Below are positions 34,582-44,397 of a DNA stretch of 64,000 bases, piece by piece. The notes beneath the pieces are model-generated. The model saw only the letters and a program-made list of their open reading frames with translations. It ran no database searches and was not told where the DNA came from. This DNA comes from SAR116 cluster bacterium AG-447-A06. Lineage in GTDB: Bacteria > Pseudomonadota > Alphaproteobacteria > Puniceispirillales > Puniceispirillaceae. Position 1 is the first letter of the stretch. Each line of letters starts with the position of its first letter. The DNA lies in NCBI GenBank assembly GCA_003212345.1, contig QCPZ01000002.1, forward strand, positions 124,001-188,000, read 5' to 3'. The position numbers and the translations under genes were made by a program.

Positions 34582-35736
34582 ATGCACCACAATCATTCAC
34601 GTTTAGAGCAAAAAAATTGGTTCGAGGCATTCATGAACAATCCATTCATTAACCCTAAAAAAAAACCTGACACAGAAGATGGGGTATATGATGATTTTGA
34701 GCGCGGCCTTGCGAATAGAAATTCTGGCACTTTATTAGAAACTCTGGCGTTAGATATTACCCCGTTGGGTGCTCATTATCTTTTGACGCATTTTGATACT
34801 CCAATCATTGATTCCAATGAACATCAATTACATTTCGAGGGAGCTTTCAAAAATCCCTTTCATCTTGACATGGAACATATTCGTAGTCTGCCAAGTGTTA
34901 CAATGCCAGTAACATTAGAATGTTCCGGCAATGGTCGCACCAAGATTTCACCGAGACGGTATTCAATGCCCTGGGCTTATGAAGCCGTTGGCACATCAGA
35001 TTGGACAGGAACGCCACTTGCCCCATTAATTGAACGTGCTGTACCCCATTCAGAAGTTATTGAAATCTCGTTTACCGGTGCTGACTACGGTTATGATGCC
35101 GGTGTTGGCCATTACTTCGGGAGGAGTTTAACACTTAATCAAATTAAAAATCTTGAAGTGCTATTGGTTTACGACATGAATGGCCAGCCTCTGTTGCCTC
35201 AACATGGGGCGCCACTCCGAATAATTGTGCCTGGCTGGTACGGTATGGCCTCCGTGAAGTGGCTTAAAAAGGTTGAAGCACTGACTGAGCCTTTTTTGGG
35301 CTTCCAACAGACCCAAACCTACAGATTCAGACAAAGTGCGGATGATGAAGGTCAGCCCGTTACGTCAATGAGAGTAAAATCCTTAATGGTTCCGCCGGGG
35401 GTTCCTGACTGGATAAGTCGCAACCGGTGTGTTGAACCTGGCAAAATAACTGTAAATGGCCGAGCTTGGTCTGGAGCTGGAAACAAAATCACTAGGGTTG
35501 AATTCGGTTTAGACGGAAATTGGGAGGCGGCTGAAATACTAGATCAAGTTGGAAAGTTTGCTTGGACAGGCTGGCGATACCAATGGGAGGCGAAACCCGG
35601 AGAACATATCTTGCAGTGTAGGGCTTCAGACGAAAGCGGAGAGACCCAGCCAATCACTCCACCTTGGGATTTTGCTGGTTTTGGCAATAACGCCGTTCAA
35701 TCTGTCACCGTTTTTGTGAAGGACCATAATTGTTAG
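34582..35736 (+). CDS. sulfite oxidase-family molybdoenzyme (no heme domain)
   Basis: A 384-residue protein with the oxidoreductase molybdopterin-binding domain in the first about 240 residues and the Mo-co dimerisation domain (VNGRAWSGAGNKITRVEFGLDG) at the C-terminus. Cys114 in LECSGNGR is the expected Mo ligand. There is no cytochrome b5 domain and no clear signal peptide, so it may work in the cytoplasm, or use a separate cytochrome. Sulfite oxidation is a family guess. The ATG has AAGG upstream. Its stop overlaps the convergent DUF3604 gene by 4 bases. Confidence 0.87.
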   Translation: MHHNHSRLEQKNWFEAFMNNPFINPKKKPDTEDGVYDDFERGLANRNSGTLLETLALDITPLGAHYLLTHFDTPIIDSNEHQLHFEGAFKNPFHLDMEHIRSLPSVTMPVTLECSGNGRTKISPRRYSMPWAYEAVGTSDWTGTPLAPLIERAVPHSEVIEISFTGADYGYDAGVGHYFGRSLTLNQIKNLEVLLVYDMNGQPLLPQHGAPLRIIVPGWYGMASVKWLKKVEALTEPFLGFQQTQTYRFRQSADDEGQPVTSMRVKSLMVPPGVPDWISRNRCVEPGKITVNGRAWSGAGNKITRVEFGLDGNWEAAEILDQVGKFAWTGWRYQWEAKPGEHILQCRASDESGETQPITPPWDFAGFGNNAVQSVTVFVKDHNC

Positions 35737-37925
35737 CCCCTTTGAACATAAATTGGGCTGCTCCAGGCCTGATGGCCATCTTCTTGTGTGACACGGATAT
35801 AAAGGCGCTGTTCAGACTGATGCTCCAGTTTAAAAGATTGTTCACCCGATACCGAACGCACATCCAACACATCAGGCAATCGTTCGATATGAAGCCGAAT
35901 ATCCATGCCACCACAATCGACAGTAAACCCGTTTTCTTTGACTTCGGACACGGCTGACGACCAGGACTCAAAATTGGTTTGGACATCGATGTTACCAGCC
36001 AGCGCCACATCATCAAGCCAGAAATCAACAGATGATGCCCCGCCTGTTGTCACTGTCTTCCAATGTGCTCTATTTGCCGAAACCAGCTGAGGCTGTCGGT
36101 TTGGATTCCAGAAATTGATAGCGTTTATCCTATCAATTTCGCCATCACTAAAATTTGCGGATACATCCCATTTCACCAACCGACCTCGCCCCCGATAATG
36201 CTGCCCGGCGCAAGTCACCCGAATTCGGTTTAACGGTGCATGCTCATTCCAAGGGCGAATGGTCTGCACCAGATCCATTCCATTGAAAATATCTACTCGT
36301 TCAACAGGAGCAGTGCCAATAACATTGAATGACAGGTCAAGCTGGTTTTGGTCAGTGTTAACAATGTCACCTATTTGAAGGGTTTTATCTCCTAGACTTG
36401 CAGTCACATCTAAAAAGATCCGCGCGCCGGTTGTTGCGTAATGGCGCCGCTTGCGGAAGGCATCAAAAAAACTGTCTCTATTCAACCTTGGTAAAAGATG
36501 GCAAGTCAAACCACCGTATGATCCAAATTGACTGTCCCCAGGATACTCCGCGCCTGGTCTACCCTTGTGGCCATCGCTTGATCCAACAATGCCAACCCGG
36601 TAACCAGATTCAAAGGCATCACGAAGAATCCATTCAAATGTTCCCCACGAGGAATGCACCTCGACCGACGGTTCCAATTTGGCATCGTGAGCATATTTGA
36701 TATCGGCATAACGCCCGCCAACATGCGCAACAACAATTGCATCTTCGGCATGCAACTTTTCTATCAATTCTGGCGTCGACAACGCATCATTTTCTGGGTT
36801 TGTACGATCACTAATTAGGGCACGGCTGGATCGGTAAATGGGTCGACCTTCTGTCCGATACCAAACATTGTGATCCCCACCAAGGCCAGTATTGCCTGAC
36901 CATTCATAACCAGGCAATGTCATGAACCGATTATCCTCGTTGTAATGAGCGGTTAACTCGTTCAAATGCTGCCAAAAATTATCAGTAATTTGGAAATCAT
37001 TCCCTTGATGGCCGGCAATATCCAGGAACGCTTTATTTCTCGCAAAATCAAAATATTCCTGCGCAGTGCCAACACCAATTGTTTCACCACTTTGGGCGTG
37101 CATATCGCTCCAGAAATGGGCCACATCATCAGCACGGATCACCAGCGGGTTTGCCTCGGCAACAACCTGGTCGCTTTCATTCAAAATAGTTACCTCAAGC
37201 AAGCCTGGAGTATCAACCGAAAGGCCTTCAATCACAATACCAAAATCACCAAATCTTAGATCAACCAAATCTGGCAGTCCTATAACTTGCATATTTGCCT
37301 TTATCTTGATGCGGCCCGTCAATCGATCTGACGGATTTCCCCAGCAATCATCACCTTTTATCGATAGGCGAAATTTCTCGCCTGGCCGGCGCAATGTTGG
37401 CAACACAGCATGCCAATTAACGGGATCACCGGGCACCATTGATATGGTCGGGTTATCCGAGCTTGTCAGAGCAATAAAATCTTGGGTCGCGAATGGATCA
37501 ACAGTGATTTGAAAGGTAAATGCTGACTCACAAAATGTTTGCATGAGCCATCCTGGCGAACCCTCGTTTTGATTGCCAAAGATAATTTCTATCTGATCGC
37601 CTTCACGCAGGAACCGTAAACATCGGATATAGAGGCTTTTGTTCCATGGTCTGATATTACGGCGCACCTCCCACGAAGCTTCAAGCAAAGCACCATTTGA
37701 CGCCTTAACCGTTGTATATCCCGGCGCCGAAGGATTATCAAACTGGATGGCCGACCCATCAAAGTGACCCCGAAACCCAACACGCAAGCCTCCCTGATCA
37801 TCAATGCCAAATTTGCCAGCTGTATAAACAAGTTTAAAGCTTTGAAATGTTCCAACTTCAAAACTGCCAGACGGGGTTAATTTCGCGGTACCCATCAGAT
37901 CTTGGCGATAGTCGTTATATGGCAA
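35733..37925 (-). CDS. DUF3604 domain-containing protein
   Basis: A 730-residue protein. The central part carries histidine- and aspartate-rich segments typical of DUF3604 and the PHP-like metal fold: FWSDMHAQSG, AHVGGRYADI and GSSDGHKGRPGAEYPG. Flanking parts look like beta-sandwich modules. It has no signal peptide. The start is TTG at 37925, preceded by GGGAGG at five bases; the next ATG is at 37895. Function unknown; a metal-dependent hydrolase is a reasonable guess. Confidence 0.8.
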   Translation of the reverse strand: MPYNDYRQDLMGTAKLTPSGSFEVGTFQSFKLVYTAGKFGIDDQGGLRVGFRGHFDGSAIQFDNPSAPGYTTVKASNGALLEASWEVRRNIRPWNKSLYIRCLRFLREGDQIEIIFGNQNEGSPGWLMQTFCESAFTFQITVDPFATQDFIALTSSDNPTISMVPGDPVNWHAVLPTLRRPGEKFRLSIKGDDCWGNPSDRLTGRIKIKANMQVIGLPDLVDLRFGDFGIVIEGLSVDTPGLLEVTILNESDQVVAEANPLVIRADDVAHFWSDMHAQSGETIGVGTAQEYFDFARNKAFLDIAGHQGNDFQITDNFWQHLNELTAHYNEDNRFMTLPGYEWSGNTGLGGDHNVWYRTEGRPIYRSSRALISDRTNPENDALSTPELIEKLHAEDAIVVAHVGGRYADIKYAHDAKLEPSVEVHSSWGTFEWILRDAFESGYRVGIVGSSDGHKGRPGAEYPGDSQFGSYGGLTCHLLPRLNRDSFFDAFRKRRHYATTGARIFLDVTASLGDKTLQIGDIVNTDQNQLDLSFNVIGTAPVERVDIFNGMDLVQTIRPWNEHAPLNRIRVTCAGQHYRGRGRLVKWDVSANFSDGEIDRINAINFWNPNRQPQLVSANRAHWKTVTTGGASSVDFWLDDVALAGNIDVQTNFESWSSAVSEVKENGFTVDCGGMDIRLHIERLPDVLDVRSVSGEQSFKLEHQSEQRLYIRVTQEDGHQAWSSPIYVQRG

Positions 37926-38128
37926 AACAGCCTCCCTGGTAAGATCAACATTGACTGAAATTACGTTCAGCCAAATTTTTTACTGGGCGAGTTTAGCAAT
38001 CATCTCACCTAATTGCACTTCGTCGTTGAAGTTGATGAAAATAATTCGTCGGCGTCAATTAATTGAAGCTGTTGACCATATCGCAAAAGAAGATCAGGTT
38101 AGGGCAATCGAGATCTACGGCGGCACAA

Positions 38129-39379
38129 ATGTCACTCCATTTCATATTTTTTCTTGTTGCAAGGGCTGCTGTCAGCCTCGTCACTGCCATGCTGTCAATT
38201 GCGATCGGGTGGCACCTGTATCAAAACAGCGGTGACCCCTTCGATCTTGCGCTCGTGGGTGTAATGCAGGTTACCCCTATTTTCCTCTTTTTCTTCGTCA
38301 CAGGCTGGGCCACCGACAGCTTGCCGCGGAAAACGCTGCTAATTATATGCACCGTCAGCGATGTAATAATTTTAGCCGGTATTTCCCTCGTTATGCTGAA
38401 CGGAAGTCTAAACCTTACCTCAATTTTTACGCTGTTGTTTGCGCATGGTACGGCTAAGGCCTTTTACACGCCTGCCCAACAAGCAATCATCACCAATATT
38501 GTGCCAAACCACATGCTTTCTCGCGCCATTGCCCTGAACGCCACAGTTGGCAAAGTCTTTGGAACGGCTGGCCCGTTATTGGCCGGCGTGTTGATTGCAT
38601 TTATTGATGTTTACACCTATTTGGTGGCTGCTGGCTTGATGGGAGTCAGTACCATCGCGTACATGTTTTTACCAAAATTGAGCGGTTTGAAACCAGAGGG
38701 GCGCAGCCTAAAGATGGTTCTTGGTGGTGTTGCATATGTTCGATCAAATTCAATACTACTTGGGGCAATTGCGCTTGATCTTTTTATTGTGCTGATGGGG
38801 TCAGTGGTTACATTGCTGCCAGTTTACGCGGCTGATATTCTGGATGTTGGGCCAGAATCGCTTGGAGTCTTACGCGCTATGCCGGCTCTTGGGGCTGTAT
38901 TTGTTGGGCTTGGACTTGCCGCATTACCACCGATGCGGCGATCTGGGTTCTGCCTTTTTGCCGCACTGGTTGTCTTTGCAGTCTCAATTCTGGTGTTTGC
39001 ACTATCAACCACTTACTGGATCAGCCTTGCGGCCTTGTTTGTTTATGGCGCGGCCGATATGGTGAGTGTGAATATTCGTATGACACTTATCCAACTGGCC
39101 ACACCCAATCATCTTCGAGGCCGCGTCAGCGCTGTCAATTCTATTTTTATATCATCATCTAACGAAATGGGCGACATTCGTGCTGGCAGCGTAGCCTCTA
39201 TTTTGGGGCCTGTAACAACCGTTGTTATTGGCGGACTGGCGGCGTTTAGCGTAGCAATTGGTGGTTGGTACCTATTTCCAAAATTGCGCCAGCTAGATCG
39301 ACTTGCTGATCTGTGTCCAAATTTGATGGATGGCCATACAGAGCCCACCAACATGGAGACTAAAAATGAACAACAATAG
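38129..39379 (+). CDS. MFS transporter
   Basis: A protein of about 416 residues with about 12 hydrophobic segments and an N-terminal pattern (LVARAAVSLVTAMLSIAIGWHLYQ, then GWATDSLPRKTLL in loop 2-3) like the EntS-type drug/siderophore exporter group. ATG at 38129 leaves a very short N-terminus before helix 1; a TTG at 38063 in frame would add 22 residues and is an alternative. No strong ribosome site decides. The stop overlaps the GST gene by 14 bases, so they are probably cotranscribed. Confidence 0.85.
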   Translation: MSLHFIFFLVARAAVSLVTAMLSIAIGWHLYQNSGDPFDLALVGVMQVTPIFLFFFVTGWATDSLPRKTLLIICTVSDVIILAGISLVMLNGSLNLTSIFTLLFAHGTAKAFYTPAQQAIITNIVPNHMLSRAIALNATVGKVFGTAGPLLAGVLIAFIDVYTYLVAAGLMGVSTIAYMFLPKLSGLKPEGRSLKMVLGGVAYVRSNSILLGAIALDLFIVLMGSVVTLLPVYAADILDVGPESLGVLRAMPALGAVFVGLGLAALPPMRRSGFCLFAALVVFAVSILVFALSTTYWISLAALFVYGAADMVSVNIRMTLIQLATPNHLRGRVSAVNSIFISSSNEMGDIRAGSVASILGPVTTVVIGGLAAFSVAIGGWYLFPKLRQLDRLADLCPNLMDGHTEPTNMETKNEQQ

Positions 39380-40247
39380 TGACTATGAACCACCGAAAGT
39401 ATGGACTTGGAAATCCAAAAATGGTGGTACGTTTGCCAACATCAACCGACCAATTGCTGGTGCCACCCATGACAAACAGCTTCCTGTCGGTAAACACCCC
39501 TTTCAACTTTATTCTTTGGCTACACCAAACGGCGTCAAAGTTACGGTTATGTTAGAAGAGTTACTACAGATGGGTGTTGATGACGCCGAATATGATGCTT
39601 GGTTGATTAAGATTCGTGATGGCGACCAATTTAGCAGCGGTTTCGTTAAGGTTAACCCCAATTCGAAAATTCCGGTGTTAGTGGATCATTCTTTGTCACC
39701 ACCAATCCGTGTTTTTGAGTCCGGCAATATTCTTTTATACTTGGCCGAAAAATTTGGTGCCTTTTTACCACAAAATACAGCAGCGCGATCCGAATGCCTC
39801 TCATGGCTTTTTTGGCAAATGGGAAGCACTCCATATCTTGGAGGAGGCTTTGGCCATTTTTACGCTTACGCACCCTCAAAGATGGAATATCCAATCGATC
39901 GCTTCGCTATGGAAACAAAACGCCAACTTGATGTTCTTGATCGTCAACTTGCAAGCAATGATTATATCAGTGGAGTTGATTACAATATTGCAGATATTGC
40001 GATCTGGGCGTGGTATGGGCAACTGGCTCTTGGCCGATTATACAAAGCTGCAGAATTTCTGGATGTAAAATCCTACGCACATGTTATGCGCTGGGCAAAA
40101 AGTATTGATGCGCGTCCCGCTGTGCTACGCGGGCGTATGGTTAACCGAGTATCAGGCACACCTGAAATGCAACTTCATGAACGCCATGATGCCAGTGATT
40201 TCAAGGCAAATACACAAGATAAAATTGGCAAGCCAGTGAGTAAATAA
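39366..40247 (+). CDS. yghU: glutathione S-transferase, YghU/YfcG type (disulfide-bond oxidoreductase)
   Basis: A protein of about 293 residues. The long N-terminal extension (PPKVWTWKSKNGGTFANINRP) and the thioredoxin-like domain with LYSLATPNGVKVTVMLEE are diagnostic of YghU, and NSKIPVLVD holds the cis-Pro. The C-terminal helical domain follows, with GGFGHFYAYAP. These enzymes bind two glutathiones and reduce disulfides. The ATG at 39366 follows GGAGA. It overlaps the MFS gene end. Confidence 0.87.
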   Translation: MNNNSDYEPPKVWTWKSKNGGTFANINRPIAGATHDKQLPVGKHPFQLYSLATPNGVKVTVMLEELLQMGVDDAEYDAWLIKIRDGDQFSSGFVKVNPNSKIPVLVDHSLSPPIRVFESGNILLYLAEKFGAFLPQNTAARSECLSWLFWQMGSTPYLGGGFGHFYAYAPSKMEYPIDRFAMETKRQLDVLDRQLASNDYISGVDYNIADIAIWAWYGQLALGRLYKAAEFLDVKSYAHVMRWAKSIDARPAVLRGRMVNRVSGTPEMQLHERHDASDFKANTQDKIGKPVSK

Positions 40248-40387
40248 CAGTGCGTACTTTGCCAGACAATTTGACTGAAATTTGACAAAAAATGATATTT
40301 CCCTCTTAGTGTAGCAGGGATTGTAATGTTAAATTTGCGAGCCTTTTGTCCTTTTGTCACGAAAGACTGAACGCAGGAGATTATAAT

Positions 40388-41209
40388 ATGAGTTCCCCAT
40401 ACTGGACCCCATCAGGTGGATTACCACCACAAACTCAACTCGCGGCAGATCGGGCAGTGTTCACCACAGGCTACGCAGTGATTCCAAAGGGCGTCCTTAC
40501 CGATATTGTCACTAGCCAACTGCCATTTTGGGATAACACCAAATTATGGGTCCTTGCCCGACCGTTAACCGGTTTTGCTGAGAGTTTTTCGCATTACCTC
40601 ATGCAAGTTGAACCAAACGGTGGCAGCGATCGACCTGAAAGTAACAAAGCTGCGCAGTCAGTCATTTTCGTTACCAGCGGCAAACCAACCCTGACGATTA
40701 ACGACCAGCAGCATGCGCTAACGCCGGGCAGCTACGCCTATATTGCGGCGGGCACAGATTGGGCACTCGCAAACAATAGCACCAAAGCCGCAAATTTCCA
40801 CTGGATCCGCAAACGCTATGTTGCAGTTGATGGCATTAACCAACCAGACTCATTTGTCACTAGCGACCAAGATGTTGAACCAATTGCGATGCCTAACACG
40901 GATGGTCGCTGGGCTACCTCAAGGTTTGTTAATCCCGCTGATATGCGCCACGACATGCATGTAAATATCGTTACCTTCCAGCCAGGCGGCACCATTCCTT
41001 TTGCTGAAACCCACGTCATGGAACACGGGCTGTTTGTCCTTTGCGGCAAGGCCGTTTACCATTTGAACCAGGACTGGGTTGAGGTAGAAGCTGGGGATTA
41101 TATGTGGCTTCGTGCTTTTTGTCCGCAAGCCTGTTATGCCGGCGGATCAGAACCATTCCGGTATCTGTTGTATAAGGACGTGAACCGACATATGCCGCTT
41201 AATCTATGA
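40388..41209 (+). CDS. allE: (S)-ureidoglycine aminohydrolase
   Basis: A bicupin protein of about 273 residues. The N-terminal LPPQTQL, the first cupin (VTSGKPTLTINDQQHALTPGSYAYI) and the second cupin metal site (ETHVMEHGLFVLCGKAVY), with its His and Glu residues, match UGHY/YlbA. It releases ammonia from ureidoglycine to give ureidoglycolate in allantoin breakdown, and needs Mn. The ATG at 40388 follows AGGAG. No allantoinase or allantoate amidohydrolase is in the window, so the pathway partners are elsewhere or the role differs. Confidence 0.87.
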   Translation: MSSPYWTPSGGLPPQTQLAADRAVFTTGYAVIPKGVLTDIVTSQLPFWDNTKLWVLARPLTGFAESFSHYLMQVEPNGGSDRPESNKAAQSVIFVTSGKPTLTINDQQHALTPGSYAYIAAGTDWALANNSTKAANFHWIRKRYVAVDGINQPDSFVTSDQDVEPIAMPNTDGRWATSRFVNPADMRHDMHVNIVTFQPGGTIPFAETHVMEHGLFVLCGKAVYHLNQDWVEVEAGDYMWLRAFCPQACYAGGSEPFRYLLYKDVNRHMPLNL

Positions 41210-41320
41210 GAAGAATTTAATTCATAATCACATCAACACGATGATGGGATTGACTAGAGATTAACGTCCGCCCATGCGGCCTTCAAATTCAGCCGTACCC
41301 TGAGACCATTTGCTGCAAAC

Positions 41321-42178
41321 TTACCCAGCGATGACAGGATTTGCTAAAACACCGATACCTTCAATCTCGATTTCAACATAATCACCATCTTTCATCCAGA
41401 GTGGCGGTGTGCGCGCATGGCCAACACCGGATGGTGTTCCCATTATTAGGACATCTCCCGGCTCAAGGGTAAGAGCTTGGGTGATGTAAACAAGGGTTTC
41501 AACCACAGGAAACATCATCATATCCGTGGAGCTTGATTGCACAGTTTTACCATTTAACCGGCATTCGATTTTTAGGCCTTTTGCTGCAGCTGGCAATTCA
41601 TCAGGGGTCACAAGAACAGGACCAAACGGACCAGTCTTGTCAAAATTCTTTCCCATCGTCCATTGAATCGTGTGGCGTTGAAATTCACGCACTGACCCAT
41701 CATTAAAACAGCTGTAACCCGCTATTACATCTAAAGCATTTTCTTCACTCAAATTTTTGCATTCCTTTCCAATGACAACTGCGAGCTCAGCCTCATAATC
41801 AAGGGTTTGCGAGATGAGAGGGGCTCTAATCGGTTCGTTTGCCGCAACCAATGAGGTCGAACTACGCATAAAAATTGCTGGAAATGGCTGTTTATCGAAC
41901 GGCCCTTCAGCGACATGATCCATATAATTAAGCCCAAGACATAGAATTTTCCCAGGCCTAGATATCGGCAAAGCAAGATTTAAATCCTTAATTTGGTGAT
42001 GAACTTGATCACAAGAGTTTGCCAATAGCGTAGCGAGGTCATCAAGTTGACCGCCTTTAATTACTTCCCCAAGATCTGTTGGTGCACCCCGGTCGAGAAG
42101 CGAGAAATCAACAACGCCCGCATTAGTAATAGCACCAATATGTAGGCCATCTGCCGCATTAAATGAGAGTAACCGCAT
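41321..42178 (-). CDS. fumarylacetoacetate hydrolase family protein
   Basis: A 285-residue FAH-domain protein: CLGLNYMDHVAE near residue 85, metal-binding Glu in DYEAELAVVIG, and GTPSGVG near the C-terminus. The family cleaves C-C bonds or dehydrates/decarboxylates 2-oxo acids. The next gene encodes ureidoglycine aminohydrolase, and some FAH proteins are ureidoglycolate lyases, so that activity is possible here, but it is inference. The ATG follows GGAGA. It is convergent with allE. Confidence 0.87.
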   Translation of the reverse strand: MRLLSFNAADGLHIGAITNAGVVDFSLLDRGAPTDLGEVIKGGQLDDLATLLANSCDQVHHQIKDLNLALPISRPGKILCLGLNYMDHVAEGPFDKQPFPAIFMRSSTSLVAANEPIRAPLISQTLDYEAELAVVIGKECKNLSEENALDVIAGYSCFNDGSVREFQRHTIQWTMGKNFDKTGPFGPVLVTPDELPAAAKGLKIECRLNGKTVQSSSTDMMMFPVVETLVYITQALTLEPGDVLIMGTPSGVGHARTPPLWMKDGDYVEIEIEGIGVLANPVIAG

Positions 42179-42311
42179 GGAAAGTCTCCTATTGTAATCC
42201 GCGCCTTAATTTTCAAAAAAATTTGATGCCAACCAATAACACATTTATTTTTTTGAACCTACTTTGTGAAACACATTTCTCAGAAACTGCTACTTTTGGT
42301 GCGCCGGTTAC

Positions 42312-43115
42312 CTAGCTTCCAACTTTGAGAGGGGCAGTCATCGCCCGCAAGCAAGCGATAACGCTTAACGCAGTGATCTTTCCAGTTCCTGGATTCCTCT
42401 CTGACTGTATATTTTCGATTTTTAAACTAAATTTGGCACTGTCGGAGTCAACCTCAATCGAATGGGTGTTTCGATCAAGGTGCGGGTCAGCCCAGACTTC
42501 CAGCTCAGTTTCTTCAGCGCCCACCCCAGCAAGTCCCAAAGCTGCTGCAACATTGACATTAGCTGGAAACGCCATGGCCCCAGCTCGAGCATTTCCCTCA
42601 AAAACACAGATAGCCCCATTTAATCCTTCAAGACTTATTTCATTCTCAATAATATAGGGGGCATCTTTTAGAGCATTAGGCGGTTTCCGGGTAATCATAC
42701 GCACTGAATTTATCGTCCCTTCAGCTGCCGCACGAACAGCATCAAGCCCCAACAGGGCGCCAGTTGCTAATATTAGTTGACCACCATATTTTTTTGCAAC
42801 TCCCTCAATATCAGGATTTGCGAGGATGCCCGCGCCACTGACAGTTACTAGCTTTAAACCTCTGGTCAGCGTTGCAATGGCAACCTCCCGAAAGACTGAT
42901 TTTGGTGCACAATCTACGATTATATCTGCTTTCTCTACGATCTCATCAATTGAAACAACATCAACAGGGTTTGAGAATTGCTTCATGGCTTCAACAGCCT
43001 TTTCCTTGCGACCAGAAGCTACCGCAACTAGGCGAAGTCCAGGAATTCCCTCATCCAAGTTTTTCCCCACAACAGCGCCAATTGTTCCGAAGCCTACAAT
43101 TCCAACATTTATCAA
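42312..43115 (-). CDS. nadX: aspartate dehydrogenase (NadX-type)
   Basis: A 267-residue protein. The Rossmann motif GIVGFGTIG starts at residue 5, the family segment GALLGLDAVRAA at about 118, and ADPHLDRNTHSIEVDS at about 219 contains the conserved His of L-aspartate dehydrogenases. It makes oxaloacetate or iminoaspartate from aspartate. There is no nadA/nadC nearby, and it is divergent from the first TTT transporter, so it may serve amino acid catabolism (a D-/modified aspartate) rather than NAD synthesis. The start is TTG at 43115 behind a GGGGG stretch. Confidence 0.85.
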   Translation of the reverse strand: MINVGIVGFGTIGAVVGKNLDEGIPGLRLVAVASGRKEKAVEAMKQFSNPVDVVSIDEIVEKADIIVDCAPKSVFREVAIATLTRGLKLVTVSGAGILANPDIEGVAKKYGGQLILATGALLGLDAVRAAAEGTINSVRMITRKPPNALKDAPYIIENEISLEGLNGAICVFEGNARAGAMAFPANVNVAAALGLAGVGAEETELEVWADPHLDRNTHSIEVDSDSAKFSLKIENIQSERNPGTGKITALSVIACLRAMTAPLKVGS

Positions 43116-43317
43116 TTTTTCTACCCCCCTTCAGAAAAAACCTGGAGATTCTATTAAACCGCTCAAACAATTCCTTTCTAACTAGATTGACTCTAGGACG
43201 ACACCGCATGCAATCTAAATAATTGAAAAATCAAAACCTGACGAACATGAAAATAATTCGTTCCAGTTTTGAAATTGATTTAAAATTTTAACTAATCAAC
43301 AGGGAGCAAAGAAGAAA

Positions 43318-44286
43318 ATGCAAAAAACAAAGATTTCTATACTTGGAGCTGTTGCTGCTGGAATGATGATGATATCATCTGGCGCGCAGGCTGTTCCAAA
43401 GTTACCTTGTGATACAGCGCAACTGATTGTGCCATGGAAGCCGGGTGGTGGCACTCAAGTCTTATACGCGCTCGTTGAGAAAACCATAAGTGAAATTGAT
43501 ACCCCATATAAACTCAAAGTAGTTACTGTTCCAGGTCAAGGTGGAAACAAAGGGGCAAAAAAAGCCGCAAAAGCGAAGCCAGACGGATGCACATTGTTTG
43601 CCATCCACCAATCAGCAATAACAAGTTATTTGAACGGCCGTATCGATTTCCATTACAATGGTTTTGAACCTGTTGCAAATGTGACAGTAACCCCCGATAT
43701 CGTAAGTGCGTCAGCAAACGCACCTTTCGACTCCATCGAAGGCATGATCAAGCATGTAAAAGCCAATCCAGGGAAAGTGACTGCAGGAGCAACGTTTGGC
43801 TCAACCTCGCACTTTATTTGGTTGCTACTCGAAAAACAAACTGGGATTAAGCTCAATTTGGTACCTTATGATGGCACGTCAGAGCGAATGAATGCACTTC
43901 TTTCTGGTGCAATTATGCTCGGTTCGATGAACGTCGCTTCGGGCGGAAAACACCTTAAGGCTGGGACAATTAAGCCATTAGCAATTGCAGCTGATAACCG
44001 TGATGACAAACTCCCAAACGTTCCTACTCTTAAAGAACGCGGTATTGATTTGTCATTTGCGTTGGAACGAGGAGTTGTCGCGCCAAAAGGCACACCAAAA
44101 GAGATAATTGATATGTGGGCCGGCATTATTAAGAAAGCTATGGACACTCCAAGCCTTCAAGCAGCAATGGAAGCAAAAAGCACTGGTTTACGTTACCAAG
44201 GTCCTGCCGAATTCAAAGCATACGCGGAAAAGCTTTATAAGGATTACGAAACCGTCGCGATTGAAGTTGGTATGTATAAGAAGTAA
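43318..44286 (+). CDS. tctC: tripartite tricarboxylate transporter substrate-binding protein (first set)
   Basis: A 322-residue Bug/TctC-type periplasmic protein. The signal peptide (KISILGAVAAGMMMISSGAQA) is followed by the family segments VPWKPGGGTQ, GQGGNKGAKKAAKAKPDGCT and VPYDGTSERMNALLSGA. It catches a carboxylic acid for the TctA/TctB membrane unit. It is the first gene of tctCBA and faces away from aspartate dehydrogenase, which hints at an amino-dicarboxylate or related acid as ligand (inference). Confidence 0.92.
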   Translation: MQKTKISILGAVAAGMMMISSGAQAVPKLPCDTAQLIVPWKPGGGTQVLYALVEKTISEIDTPYKLKVVTVPGQGGNKGAKKAAKAKPDGCTLFAIHQSAITSYLNGRIDFHYNGFEPVANVTVTPDIVSASANAPFDSIEGMIKHVKANPGKVTAGATFGSTSHFIWLLLEKQTGIKLNLVPYDGTSERMNALLSGAIMLGSMNVASGGKHLKAGTIKPLAIAADNRDDKLPNVPTLKERGIDLSFALERGVVAPKGTPKEIIDMWAGIIKKAMDTPSLQAAMEAKSTGLRYQGPAEFKAYAEKLYKDYETVAIEVGMYKK

Positions 44287-44332
44287 GCTGGATTTTAGAA
44301 TCAGCTTCTCTACTGATTATTCATGGAAACAT

Positions 44333-44358
44333 GGTCGGCAGCATTTGTGTTGCCGACC
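44333..44358 (+). repeat. strong hairpin between tctC and tctB (first set)
   Basis: GGTCGGCA (44333-44340) and TGCCGACC (44351-44358) form a perfect 8-pair stem with a 10-base loop. There is no T-run, so it is more likely an mRNA stabiliser or processing site than a terminator. It stands where the other two binding-protein-first operons carry terminator-like hairpins. Confidence 0.6.
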
Positions 44359-44397
44359 AATTTAACCAAAATATCATTCAACAGATTGTGTAATCAA

